From NCBI GenBank assembly GCA_963575745.1, contig CAUYUJ010002769.1, forward strand, positions 417,501 through 481,500: a stretch of 64,000 bases of DNA. Reading direction: 5' to 3'. Below the pieces are notes generated by a model, which worked only from the letters and a program-made list of their open reading frames with translations, did not search any database and was not told the origin of the DNA. A program made the translations under genes and the position numbers. Shown here one piece after another: positions 41,416-50,702 of this stretch (position 1 is its first letter; the number at the start of each line of letters is the position of its first letter). The stretch is from Prorocentrum cordatum (taxonomy: Eukaryota > Sar > Dinophyceae > Prorocentrales > Prorocentraceae).

Positions 41416-42349
41416 GGTTTGAGATGGGGATCTCCCGTAACTCTTTCGGACCCCCTCGTGGGTCCCTGCCGGAGCTGGCGTGCGCCAGCGAATGAGCACC
41501 TTAAAGGGCAGCGTCGGCGCTGGCGGTCTTTCCAGGAAACCTGCGGGCCCTGCGAGTATGTTGACATCTGGCTTCTCTGGGGAGTTCTAGGTCTCCCAGA
41601 TGGAGTCCGAGCAGCTCAGGTCGGAGGTTCGCGCCGTATCGACGATGCATCGGCTATGCGGCTCGATGCGGAGCCTGATGTTCTCCGCGCCCACGTCGCC
41701 GATGTATCGCCGACGTCGCCAGTGCATCGCCGATGCATCGCCGATGCGTAGGTGATGCATTGGCGATGCGGCGCGATCCTTCGACCCCATCTACTCGGAC
41801 CCCATCTAGGAGATCTCTAGGAACGTGCCACGCCCCGCGCCCATGCCGCGAAGTCCCCAAAGCGATTCGCCTGGAAGCCTCTCAGCAGAGACTGTTTGGG
41901 AAGGGCCCAGCCCCGCCCGGCTTCTTGGAATACCGATTCCCCTCCATCCTTAGGCCTCGTAGATTGGGTCGGAGCAGATGGGGTCGGAGGATCGCGCCGC
42001 ATCGTCGATGCATCGGCGATGCGGCTCGATGCGGCTCGATGCGGTGCTCGATTTTCTCCACGCTTGCGTCGCCGATGCATCGCCGATGTCGCTGATGCAT
42101 CGCCGATGCATCGGCGATGTGCCGTCGTTGCATCGGCGATGCGGCGGGATCCTCCAACCCCATCTACTCGGACGCCATCCAGGAGGCCTCTACTCACCCC
42201 GGCCAAGATCCGCACCAAACCGCCATCCAGATCTCCCGGGGAGTCCCGCCGGCCGCACTCCCCGGGAGACTTCTCGGGTGCCTTGCCCTGGGGCGGACCA
42301 CCGAAGACCCGGGGCCCCTCCTTGTCCGAGCAGCGTCCCCAGGGGGAAA
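41416..42349 (+). CDS. Candidate split gene, three exons separated by R11 introners
   Basis: Proposed exons are 41416-41590, 41821-41953 and 42186-42349. Removing the two R11 insertions with one target-duplication copy each leaves a single open frame of about 155 codons: EYVDIWLLWGVL joins GTCHAPRPCREVPKAIRLEA, QQRLFGKGPAPPGFLEYRF and PSILRP, which joins LLTPAKIRTKPPSRSPGESR and GPSLSEQRPQGE. Intron 1 is GT-AG (phase 1) and intron 2 is GC-AG (phase 2), both followed by G. A donor (AAA then GTGAGA) at 42350 ends exon 3 at the edge of an R7 element. There is an in-frame TAG at 41413, so exon 1 must start by splicing or at a non-ATG. Function unknown. Confidence 0.45.
41586..41821 (+). mobile_element. 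R11 introner-like palindromic element, copy 1
   Basis: TCTAGG is duplicated at 41586-41591 and 41816-41821. The inverted ends run about 45 bases: CCAGATGGAGTCCGAGCAG against the inverse of CTACTCGGACCCCATCTAGG. The centre is built of CGATGCATCGGC-type palindromes. As a GT-AG intron it would span 41591-41820 (230 bases) and splicing would restore the pre-insertion sequence exactly. Confidence 0.8.
41952..42190 (+). mobile_element. R11 introner-like palindromic element, copy 2
   Basis: AGGCCTC is duplicated at 41952-41958 and 42184-42190. Ends GGGTCGGAGCAGATGGGGTC and the inverse of CCAACCCCATCTACTCGGAC are inverted. As a GC-AG intron it would span 41954-42185 (232 bases), again restoring the original site exactly. 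GTAGATTGG at 41959 is an alternative GT donor that does not restore it. Confidence 0.8.
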
Positions 42350-42606
42350 GTGAGAGTCACGCAGTGGCGAAGCGTCTTGGCTTGCTTATGGGCCTATAGA
42401 AGAATGTTCTAAGAACCTTCCGTGGTCTGCACCAAATGGTCTGGGAACAGTTCTGTCTGACACTATGTCGTTTCAATCAATCGGCTCCACGCTCTAAAAA
42501 CAGTGTTAATTTTCGTGGAGCATTCTCGGGTTCTAAGAACATCTCTGGGCAGGCCTGTAGGAATGCCGGGACGGTTGGTCCCTGCTCAACAGGGGGTAAG
42601 TGAGAG
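42341..42606 (+). mobile_element. R7 insertion, copy 2, with 16-bp direct flanks
   Basis: AGGGGGAAAGTGAGAG (42341-42356) and AGGGGGTAAGTGAGAG (42591-42606) flank the R7 sequence (42361-42590). The right flank contains GTAAGTGAG, a consensus donor, so the element may have entered an existing splice donor. A GT-AG intron of 42350-42592 is possible. Confidence 0.7.
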
Positions 42607-42758
42607 GGGACAGTCCTTCTCAGAACGCGGGGGTGCTTCTCAGAGGCTCCTCGGCCTTCCGACAAGCCGTCTCCGTCTCGGGAGAAGGCCTGGAGCACTT
42701 CTCAGGAGGCCGGAGGCCTTCCGAGCCTTCTGACCCTCGTATCCGGGCGTTGCACTTT

Positions 42759-42860
42759 TTTCGCAGTGGGCGTTTCCGCTCGGCCACGGGCCCCAGGACC
42801 CTCACAGATCGACCCGGCTCGAAGAATGGCGCAGCGGCGATCTGCTGCCATTCTGCAGGG
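42759..42860. repeat. R4 dispersed repeat, copy 2
   Basis: GGGCGTTTCCGCTCGG, GGGCCCCAGGACCCTCACAG and CCCGGCTCGAAGAATGG match 25995-26090. Confidence 0.7.
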
Positions 42861-42973
42861 TTTGGGGCAACGTCGGATCTGAGGGGAGAAGGCCCGCAAC
42901 TCCCTGCATTCCCCCCTGGGCTCGCCGACGAGTCCTGCCCGACACCCCCTCCCCTCAGGGGATCGCAAACATG

Positions 42974-43126
42974 GAGCAAGGGGGCGTGGATTAGCGACGG
43001 GTGCCGTTTCCATGGAAAATCGCGGATTTCCGCCGCCGAGCGAGGCGGCACCGGCCGCATTCTGGGGAGGGCACCTCCCCCGATCCATGGATTTGGCGAC
43101 CGCGCGCCAACTCCGTGGATCGCGCC
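42974..43126. mobile_element. R3 TIR element, copy 3
   Basis: GGGCGTGGATTAGCGACGGG, AAATCGCGGATTTCCGCCGC, CATTCTGGGGAGGGCACCTC and GGCGACCGCGCGCCAA as in copy 1; the right inverted end is altered (CTCCGTGGATCGCG). Confidence 0.75.
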
Positions 43127-43140
43127 CCCGAGCCCCCGCA

Positions 43141-43278
43141 GGCCGAGCTCAACGGCCGCCGCGGCCTGTGCGGCGTCGCGGCGCAGCTGCCGGGCGCGCC
43201 GCCGCGCGTCGGCTTCTGGGCGAGCCGCGTGTGCGCGCGCAGGGGGGGCCAGCCGGTCGGGGAGGGCGCTGATCGTTG
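43141..43278 (+). CDS. Candidate exon with Glu-Leu-Asn-Gly-Arg-Arg-Gly motif
   Basis: After CCCGAGCCCCCGCAG the frame reads AELNGRRGLCGVAAQLPGAP and PRVGFWASRVCARR. The Glu-Leu-Asn-Gly-x-x-Gly motif is common in small beta-barrel-like segments of dinoflagellate and other protist proteins (often in repeats of the form Leu-Asn-Gly-x-x-Gly-x-Val). The R3 element lies just upstream, inside the presumed intron. Donor unclear; it may end before 43226. Function unknown. Confidence 0.3.
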
Positions 43279-43311
43279 ATCGGGGTTGGCCAGGGGTTGG
43301 CGGGAATCGGG

Positions 43312-43511
43312 GGAGCGTAAGACCCGGGTTTGCCAGGACTCGGGTTCGCCATCGTTTTTTGACGACCGCGACTCGGATTTTGACGAGGAGGAGTTTCGTG
43401 GGATGTCTGCAGCGGGAGGCTTCGTCAAAATGCAGGCTCGGCCTCGCCATTTTTTTGACGACCTCGTCGGGGATTTCCGAGTCCCCTGTACCCGGGTCTT
43501 ACGCCTCCCTG
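43312..43511. mobile_element. R18: 200-bp TIR element
   Basis: GGAGCGTAAGACCCGGGTTT at the left is inverted at the right (ACCCGGGTCTTACGCCTCC), continuing inward as CCAGGACTCGGGTTCGCC against the inverse of GGATTTCCGAGTCCCC, and TTTTTTGACGAC against its near-inverse. GTAAGA lies just inside the left end. No clear target duplication. Confidence 0.75.
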
Positions 43512-43777
43512 AGGGAAGGTTGGCCGGAGGGTCCAAGTTCTTCGAGGGGTAGCTCTTCCCATCACAGATGGGCGCCTCCAGACACGAGGCCCCCCCCAGG
43601 TCCCTCGACCTTTTCCCTGGGGCCGGCTCGTCTGTCGAAGCTCGTGTGAACTTCCGCCCCCGGGGTGTGCTCGCAACGGGCCCTCGGAAGTCCCGACGCT
43701 CTTCCCCAGGGCCGGCCTTTTGGGGCGGCTCTTCGACGGCCACGGGCCCCGAAGCCAGCCCCCAGAGACCGAAAGCT

Positions 43778-43911
43778 TCGTCGGTGGTTCAGTGATGGGG
43801 TCCTGAGAGGTGGGGACCTGATGATGGGAAGGGGTCCAGGGGCTGACTTGCATTTTTTTGAGGCACCTCGTCCCCAGGACCCCCAGGACCCCATCTTTGA
43901 AGCACCGACTC
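43778..43911. mobile_element. R19: 134-bp TIR element
   Basis: GTCGGTGGTTCAGTGATGGG then GTCCTG at the left is inverted at the right (CAGGACCCCATCTTTGAAGC then ACCGACT). The stem is about 30-40 bases and the centre holds GCATTTTTTTGAGG. Confidence 0.7.
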
Positions 43912-44327
43912 GGGGGGCCCCCAGACGGTCTGGTGACCACACCGCGTGGTGAGGCCGTCGGGATTCTCGGGGCCTCCGCGCGGTTCGGGGGCTCGGGCCG
44001 TTCTCCGAGGACGTCTCGGGCGGCTGGTCGTCGGGGATAAGAGAACCCCTAGGCCCTAACCCTCATAACGCAGTGGAAGGCGTGGCCTCACTGAGGTCCC
44101 CGTCTTTGCACTGGGGATAATAGATCTGGGCGGTGTGGTTGGATACATCTGCAGCAAAGAGCCCCTCATCAGCGTTTTTGGCCCTCCTGACCTAAGCTCC
44201 CCTCCCACAGGGTCCTTCATTTTTGGTTAATCCACTGAGGCCTCCAGGGTCCCAAGGCCGTGCGGTGACGGACCGCGCGCCGTGAGGTCGTCGGGGGCTC
44301 CGAGGTCACCATGCGGTCCATCACCCC
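43912..44327. other. Unassigned stretch before the gap
   Basis: GTGGTGAGGCCGTCGGGATTCTCGGGG-like text near 43945 recurs loosely at 44278-44310 (CCGTGAGGTCGTCGGGGG, CTCCGAGG). No gene recognised. Confidence 0.45.
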
Positions 44328-44427
44328 NNNNNNNNNNNNNNNNNNNNNNNNNNNNNNNNNNNNNNNNNNNNNNNNNNNNNNNNNNNNNNNNNNNNNNNNN
44401 NNNNNNNNNNNNNNNNNNNNNNNNNNN
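44328..44427. other. Assembly gap of 100 Ns
   Basis: Exactly 100 N bases, the usual placeholder for a scaffold join of unknown size. Features on either side may not be adjacent in the genome. Confidence 0.99.
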
Positions 44428-44524
44428 CTTCTTAGAAGCGCCTGCTAAGAAGCAGCATCTTTCTAAGAAGCCCTCCCCCCTCCCTCCACCCCCGTGTGCT
44501 CACCGCCACTTTCGCCACCGGCAC

Positions 44525-44566
44525 CGAAAAACCTCCGCCCCGAAAAATCAAGGCGGAGGTTTTTCG
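44525..44566. other. Perfect 15-bp hairpin at the edge of an R5 copy
   Basis: CGAAAAACCTCCGCC (44525-44539) pairs exactly with GGCGGAGGTTTTTCG (44552-44566) around a 12-base loop. Confidence 0.85.
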
Positions 44567-44820
44567 CAATTTTCGGCCTCTATAGGGGCCCTCGCCAGGC
44601 CCCGGGACCGTCGAAGAACAGATCATGCTGAAGAACCAGTCCTAGGGAATTGGTCGATGATGCTCCCTGAGATCCCCCAGACAGCCTGGCGTCTCGAAAA
44701 AATGGAGACGCAGGTTTTTCCGTAGTTTTCGGCCTCTCGGGGCCCGTATACCTGGCCTCGAGACCGTCAAAGCACGACTCGGGACGAGGAACCGGTCCCG
44801 GGGAAGTGGTCGAGAGGTCG
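44540..44820 (+). repeat. Two tandem R5 partial copies
   Basis: 44540-44657 and 44690-44820 both contain the TTTTTCG.A.TTTTCGGCCTC-like block, a GACCGTC step and the GGTCGA closing segment of R5. Complete AGAGATCC ends are missing. Confidence 0.75.
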
Positions 44821-44877
44821 GGGCCAGTGCCTCGAGAAAATCGAGACGCTGGCTTTCTGGGCCTGGCGACTCAACCT

Positions 44878-44985
44878 TTCCGAGCCGGGCGTTTGCGCCA
44901 CGCTTCGGGCCCCGCGGGACCCTCTCAGATGGAGCCGGCTCGAACAAAAATGGTGCAGAAAGATGGGGTTCGGGGCTCCAGGCGT
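44878..44985. repeat. R4 dispersed repeat, copy 3
   Basis: CCGAGCCGGGCGTTTGCGCC, GGGCCCCGCGGGACCCTCTC and GCCGGCTCGAACAAAAATGG match the other R4 copies. Confidence 0.7.
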
Positions 44986-45374
44986 GATTTCCCATAATGT
45001 CCCACATGTTTTGAGACGTCGGAGCTCAGGGTCTTTTCCCTTTTTCCCTAAGTTGGGGGTCAGTTGTTTTTCCGTTTTGGGGGGGGGTCTCGTTCGCGCC
45101 GTTTTTTCGGTCTGGTTCCGTTGTGTATTGCCGTTTGTGTTTTCTTTTCTGTTTTGGGTTTCTGTGTTTTTGTCCCCCATTTTGGTTGGTCGGAAATCGA
45201 AAAGTTGAACATGAATTACACGAGACGGCCCATCTGAGCAACATCGGGCCCATCTGCAACAAGTGGCCATAGCAGTGGGCCCGCTTTATGCTGACGGTGC
45301 CATGCAAGGAGGCACAATGTGTCATGACAATTGCGTGGGTGGCTTTCACGTTTCACGGTTCACGGGGAATCCTC
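44986..45374. other. Unassigned T/G-rich stretch
   Basis: 45000-45200 is unusually T-rich on the plus strand (TTTTTCCGTTTTGGGGG, GTTTTCTTTTCTGTTTTGGG). No gene recognised. Confidence 0.5.
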
Positions 45375-45472
45375 CTCCTCCTCCTCCTCCAGTTCTTGCT
45401 CCTCCTCCTCCTCCACCTTCTCCTCCTCCTCCTCCTCCTCCTCCTCCTCCTCCTCCTCCTCCTCCTCCTCAT
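45375..45472. repeat. CCT microsatellite
   Basis: CCT with two short interruptions. Confidence 0.95.
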
Positions 45473-45539
45473 CATCAACGGCCTGAAGAAAGGACTCAAA
45501 TGACTGCCAATGTTAATGCTTCTGGGGGTCCGATGAGCC

Positions 45540-46490
45540 ACCGCTGTGAATCACCTTACCTGCGGCGACAGTTGCGCAGTTGGCAGCAACCCAGGGAGCA
45601 ACGTGACAACCCACTCCGCTGGATCTCCCAGGAGCCTCGCAGTTGGGCAGCTCGCAGCCTCCACGAGAGTCGCGAGGTCTCGTCTGGATCTGCGTGACAA
45701 CCCATACCGCTGGACCTCCCAGGGGCCCACGAACGTGGCAACAGTTGGGCAGTTTGCAGCCACCCAGGGACTCGTCAGGTGTCGTCCGCTGGACCTCACA
45801 CGGGCCCACGAAAGTGGCGACGTTTGCGCAGTTGGCAGCCTCCCGGGGAGCCGCGAGGTCTCGCCTTGGTACGCGTATACTTCTACTCCACTGGACCTTC
45901 CAGGAGCGAACGAAAATCGCGACAGTTGCGCAGTTCGCAGCCACACAGGGTGTCGCGAATTCTCGTCTGGGTGAGCATATACCTCTACTCCGCTGGACCT
46001 CTCAAAAGCCCCGCAACTACCGACAGTTGGGCAGTTAGTAGTTTCCAGGGAGCCGCGAGGTCTTGCCTGCCCTCCGCCCCCGCTGGACCTCCCAAAGGCC
46101 CACGGAAGTTGCGACAGTTGAACAGTTCGCAGGCTCCTTGGGAGCCGCGAGTTCTCGTGTTAGTGCGTGTGCACCTCCACTCCGCTGGACCTCTCGTGAG
46201 GTCTCGGCTGGCTGCGCGTACACCTCCACTCCGCTGGGGTTCCCAGGGGCCCACGAAAGTGGCAACCTTTGAGCATTTGGCAACAGCCCAGGGAGCCGCG
46301 AGGTCTTGCCTGGGTGCGCGTACACATCCACTCCCCTGGGCTCCCCTGAAGCCCACGAAAGTGGCGACAGTCGCGCAATTCGCAGCTACTGCGGGGCCGC
46401 GAAGTCTCGTCTGGATGCGCGTACCCCTCAACTCCGCTGGACCGCCCAGGAGCGAACGAAAGTTGCGACATTTGCGCAGTTTGCAGCCAG
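45540..46490. repeat. R10: ~90-102-bp minisatellite, about ten units
   Basis: CCGCTGGACCTC-type anchors lie at 45620, 45711, 45790, 45892, 45994, 46084, 46186, 46235, 46337 and 46438. The commonest spacing is 102 bases; 79-91 also occurs, with one 49-base partial. Each unit has GCGACAGTTGCGCAGTTSGCAG and GGGAGCCGCGAGGTCTCG-like segments. Frames shift little because most lengths are multiples of three, so coding appearance is misleading. Confidence 0.9.
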
Positions 46491-46853
46491 CGCACCCTCC
46501 ACAAGGACGCACGATATGCAGGAGTACGCACAAGTTGCCGGAAGAGGTCGACGGAGGGAGGAGGGTGTGGGCAAGAAAACGCGCGACAATCGAACACAGG
46601 AGGGTTGGGACTAAAATCATTGCCAGCATTTTTAGCAGCAGTGCCTCCCTTAGAGCTCGTCTCTCTGCAATATTATTCTGGTGAGTCTACTTGTTCTGGC
46701 CCACCGCATCCGCGCGACACGCTAGCCACTTTCCAATGTTCAAGCGACAAGGTCCTGAGGTTTTCCCAGGCTCCCGCACACGTTATCCGCCTGCAGGGCA
46801 TAGCGTGTCGCTGGGGTCGCCGCGGCGACGCGCTAAGCAAGGTTCCTGTCGTG
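46491..46853. other. Unassigned stretch
   Basis: No recognisable gene or repeat. CGCCTGCAGGGCATAGCGTG-like text near 46790 resembles a line near 25623 (CGCTTGCAAGGCATGGCCTG), possibly a shared old repeat. Confidence 0.45.
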
Positions 46854-47048
46854 GAGCTTGTTTCTGTGTGGATTCCGGCGAATTCACCTGCATGGAGAAG
46901 GGGGGTGGGCGTGGGGAGGCCGAAAGGAAATTGGAATTTCACGCAAGTGGGGGCTCACGTGCACGCCTTTGATTTGAAAGGAGGAGGGCGGGTGGGGCGG
47001 AAAATGCCATGCAAGTAAACTTGTCATAATCAAAATGTAAAAGCGCTC
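46854..47048 (-). mobile_element. R2 TIR element copy E, diverged
   Basis: GAGCTTGTTTCTGTGTGGAT, CGAATTCACCTGCATGG at the left; GCCATGCAAGTAAACTTGTC and ATAATCAAAATG at the right. The centre is more diverged than in other copies. No target duplication seen. Confidence 0.75.
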
Positions 47049-47070
47049 TTTGCGCCCCTCTTCCCGTAGC

Positions 47071-47472
47071 TGGCAAAGATGACCAGGCCAGGCGCAAGTT
47101 ACCTGGAGAAGCATTTGAGACCCCCCCCCCTCTTCTATCGCCCGTTTGAAGTTACATTCCGCACCCCGACCTCTCCTGGCCTCCCAGGGTTACCAAGGAT
47201 TCCAACGAAATTCTTATTGGAATCCAGAAAGATCCCAGTGGTCAGGCAAGCCTGGAATCGAGGTAGATACTTCCAGAACGTTCCAGAATGGCCTCAGAGC
47301 GTTCCGGAACGCTCTGGAACGGAGGCGTCGCCCGATACGTCCTCCAGAACCACCAGATCTCAGAGACCCCCGATTTATCCTTGCCCGACGTTGACCTTGT
47401 CTTGGCTTCGTCTTACTCTGTGAATGCCCTCCTTCCTGGGCTGGTCAAGATGAGCTGGCCAGGCGCAGCTAC
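47071..47472. repeat. 33-bp direct repeats flanking R8 copy 1
   Basis: CTGGCAAAGATGACCAGGCC with AGGCGCAAGTTAC (47071-47103) resembles CTGGTCAAGATGAGCTGGCC with AGGCGCAGCTAC (47440-47472), 26-27 of 33 matching. Confidence 0.6.
47271..47420 (+). repeat. R8 dispersed repeat, copy 1
   Basis: Left part is palindromic around GTTCCGGAACGCTCTGGAAC; right part has AGATCTCAGAG, GCCCGACGTTG and CTTGGCTTCGTCTTACTC. Similar at 50703-50842 and 60790-60940. Confidence 0.8.
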
Positions 47473-48017
47473 AGTATAGCCGCACAGGGCTTACGATAGC
47501 CAGAAGCTGTGATCCAGCATCGTTGACAGTCCGAAGTTGCCATGAGCAGGGGTGCTGAGCATGAGAAGGAGAAGCAATACGTGCAGATGGATGGAGGCGG
47601 TGTGAGGAGACGGCATCTGATGGACTTATGTTACACGATGTGATACGTATGCGATTGGGGATCCTGGTCTGTAGCAAATCAGCGGACCTGACCGCCAAAT
47701 TCCTCGCGCTTGCCTTTGGGTGGTCTCCAGACGGGGGAGCAGGATGAGGTGATTTGGGGTATATTCGCCTATCCGCGCTACAGTGTTGTCAGAGTGTTTT
47801 TGCTGGGTGTGCTGGCGTTTCCACACCACGGTGATGTTAGGTGTGCCGGCCTTTCCGCGCAACAGTGTTCGCGCAACAGTGCTGATAAGCCTCTTGGCCT
47901 CTCATTCCTGTTTTTTAGAACTTATCGTCCTCCGCAGCCAGCTGTTGCATCGTGAAGTTCCCTTCCCATCAGTTGAACGGGAAGGCAACAATTTCCATGG
48001 CACATTTGGAACCCTCT
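47473..48017. other. Unassigned stretch
   Basis: CAGTGTTGTCAGAGTG and CAACAGTGTTCGCGCAACAGTG phrases suggest a small local repeat at 47780-47885. No gene recognised. Confidence 0.5.
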
Positions 48018-48098
48018 TAGGAGGAGGAGGAGGAGGAGGAGGAGGAGGAGGAAGAAGAGGAGGAGGTGGAGGAGGAGGAGGAGGAGGAGGAGGAGCAT
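48018..48098. repeat. GGA microsatellite
   Basis: GGA with AAGAAG interruption. Confidence 0.95.
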
Positions 48099-48414
48099 AG
48101 GAGGAGAAGCAACAGGTAGGGGGAGGGGGAGCTGGAGCAAGAGGAGAGAGAGGAAGAGGTGAAGGAGGTTGAGGATGAATAAGGACGGTGATGATGGTTC
48201 GTGGTGGTACCCAGCTATCCGATGCTTGTTTTTTTTATACAGGGTCTCTGGAAGTTCAGGCCCGTCTTTCCGCAGGGGCAGCTTTTCATCTTCAGCTGTT
48301 TTCTGTTACGTTTCCGTGGCCCAGCGAGGGCCCGCAGAGGCCGAAAGCGACGAACAATGTCAGTCTTGATGCTTGTCACGACTTTCGACGTTTTGGATGG
48401 AGGGAGCTATGATG

Positions 48415-48535
48415 ATGAGGAGGAGGAGGAGGAGGAGGAGGAGGAGGAGGAGGGAAGAGAATGAGGATGCGGAGGAGGAGGAGGAGGAGGAGGAGGAGGA
48501 GGAGGAGGAGGAGGAGGAGGAGGAGGAGGCGGAGG
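48415..48535. repeat. GGA microsatellite
   Basis: Two GGA blocks with a short non-repeat spacer. Confidence 0.95.
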
Positions 48536-48591
48536 TGGCGCGGCGGAAGACGAGGAGGCGGAGCAGGAGCAATTGGGCGAGGCGGGCCGCC

Positions 48592-48740
48592 GCTGCCGAA
48601 GGCTCTCGCCGACGAGTCCGTGGCGGAGGCCGCCGCCCAGCAGCTCGCGGTCTGTGCCGGCTCTGGCGGCGGCAGGGAGGACGACAGCGGCGAGGAGCCG
48701 TTGGGGCGGCAGCCAGCGAGCGCGGCTGGCGGCGGCTGAC
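48592..48740 (+). CDS. Candidate exon, unknown protein
   Basis: One frame reads LPKALADESVAEAAAQQLAV, CAGSGGGREDDSGEEPLGRQ and PASAAGG. The first 20 residues form a plausible amphipathic helix and are not repeat-derived. Boundaries and family unknown. Confidence 0.25.
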
Positions 48741-49331
48741 GAGGGTGGCGGCAGCGGTCGACGAGGGTGGCGGCGCCGCGGCGCCGACGAGTGGTGGCGG
48801 CGAGGGCGGCCGACGAGGGCGGCGGAAACGGCCGACGAGGGCAGGGGCGAGGGCGACGGCGAGAAGGTTTCGGCAGTGGAGGGGAGCAGAAGAGGGAGAC
48901 GAGGAGGCTCGTAGGGTGATGGGGGGCAAGATGAGGGACGGGAGGAGGAGTGGAGGATGAGGTGGCGGAGGGTGAATGGGGATGATGAGGACGTGGAGGG
49001 AGGATGCGGTGGCATGGAATGGAAGGGAATGGAATGGAATGGACCTGACGCGAAGCGACGTGGCATTACCCCCAGTATAGACTGGGCATGTGTCCTAGTC
49101 TGAATTGAGCTCCTGGAAATCGAGTGCACATGCCAGAAGCCCTACACATATTTAGCACTACCCATCAGGCACGATATGTGCAGCACGTGGGAGTGAAGAG
49201 CACTCCGCAGCATGAGTCAAAACCGTGCATTTGCTTTACTCTGCACGCCTACCCCGCGGCACGACGAGGACACCAGAGAAACGACTCGGGCAGACGCAAA
49301 ACCGACCCGTGACCCCAGGATAAAGAGACCC
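48741..49331. other. Unassigned stretch with CGACGAGGG and GGAAT repeats
   Basis: 48739-48850 repeats GACGAGGGTGGCGGC-type units; 49012-49042 has about five GGAAT units. No gene recognised. Confidence 0.5.
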
Positions 49332-49487
49332 AGAGATTCAACGTATTGAAAAAACAAGGGGTAGGTTTTTCTCAATTTTCGGCCTCTAGGGGCCCTCGTA
49401 GGGCCCCGGATAAAAAAACAGGTCCTGGGGAATGGGTTTGAGTCTTCCGGGGACCCCGTATGAAAAAAATCACGACATCGGATCTCT
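49332..49487 (+). mobile_element. R5 TIR element, copy 2
   Basis: AGAGATTCAACGTATTGAAA at the left, ACGACATCGGATCTCT at the right. Interior GTTTTTCTCAATTTTCGGCC and GAATGGGTTTGAGTCTTCCG as in copy 1. About 20 bases shorter than copy 1 around the GACCGTC step. Confidence 0.85.
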
Positions 49488-50104
49488 GTGGGAGGAGGGG
49501 CAGCGAGGCGAAAGAGAGGAGAGGAAGGAGAGGGATTTTGTCGCGGCCAGGCATTGCCCCGCCCCCGCGGGGACGGAAAACCCAGTAAGGCCCAGGGACC
49601 CCCGAGACACCCCGCGAGCCCCGAACGGGACGGCCCTAGACGCACCACCAGTCGTTAGGAACGAGCCCGAACGCCGCGGGGCAATTTCTCGCGACTGCGG
49701 GCACTCACCTGCGGGCGGCGGAGCCGACACTGCACTTGGGAGCGCTCCGCTGTCGTCGATGACTGCCCAGTTGATCTACCTGTCGGCACGGCGCCTCTCT
49801 GTGCCCCAGCGCCTCGACGGAGGTCAGCATCCTCTTCCGCTTCTCTCCCAAGACGCCGCAGCTGCAGCGAACCCCCCGTCCTCGGCCGTCGACTCCTGGA
49901 ACAGCAGGCGCAAATGGGACGAACTCCGACGCCGCGCTGCCGAGGGGCGTGGGCGTCTGTCTCCACACGCACTGCTGCCATCGCGGCCTCTGCTGCGGAG
50001 AATTTCTCAGCTGAGAGCCTCGCTGCACGGGCGTGAATCTCGGGCGGGCTGGCAATCAGGCAGGAGGGAGTAGTAGGACAACGAGGACGGCGAAGCTTGG
50101 CTCT
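49488..50104. other. Unassigned stretch
   Basis: Long open frames on both strands between 49640 and 50070 (the plus one includes MTAQLIYLSARRLSVPQRLD; the minus one SEFVPFAPAVPGVDGRGRGV). Neither is clearly better nor recognised, so no gene is called. Confidence 0.4.
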
Positions 50105-50440
50105 GGAGTGGCACCCTGGCGTGCGCTGCGTACTCGGGCCCTCCACCTTGGATTGGGTCTTCGTCCTGGAGATCTCCATGGGGAGCTCTGGCCCTCGGCG
50201 ACCGGCAGACAGCTCGGCTCTGGATGGGGGCACCCTGGCGTGCGCTGCGTGCTCGTCCCCTCCACCTTGGAGCGGGTCCTCTCTCCATGTGGATCTCCGG
50301 CCCTCGGCGATCGGCCGAGCTCGGCTCCGCAGGGGGCACCCTGGAGTGCGCTTCGTGTTCGGGCTCTCCACCCTGGAGCGGGTCCTCGTCCTGGAGGTCT
50401 CCAGGTGTCGGTCGGCCCTGGGCGACGGGGCACGCTCTCT
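50105..50440. repeat. ~110-120-bp minisatellite, three units
   Basis: GGCACCCTGG with GTGCGCTKCGT begins units at 50110, 50229 and 50335. Each has CTCCACCTTGGA, CGGGTCCTC and GGATCTCC-like segments and GGCCCTCGGCGA. Confidence 0.85.
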
Positions 50441-50702
50441 CGACCCGCGTTCGTTTGGCAATGCTGCGAGTGTCGGCACCAGAGACCAGACATCCGGTGG
50501 CTCCAACTTTTTCGAGATGCGGACATCCAGACCTCTCGACCACATCCCCGGTTCTTCCTCCTGCCTCGTCTTCGTATTGTCGAGGGGCCCAGGGCCAGTC
50601 TCCGAAGGCGCAAAGCTGCAAAGAACGGGGCGTCTCGACTTGGTTCGAGCCGCCAGGCGTTTGTGGGAAGGGCCGCCGTCGGGCGTGGCCAGGACAACCA
50701 GT

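Noticed and set aside
45176-45190. Second relict spliced leader (CCCCATTTTGGTTGG)
   Set aside because: Only CCATTTTGG is shared and the CCGTAG start is absent. In a T-rich tract this is expected by chance.
49012-49042. GGAAT satellite contamination from another genome
   Set aside because: About five short units embedded in unique GC-rich sequence; too short to indicate contamination or a centromeric satellite.
49640-50073. Plus- and minus-strand open frames of over 100 codons
   Set aside because: Both strands are open with similar plausibility in CpG-rich DNA and neither resembles a known protein, so no gene is called.
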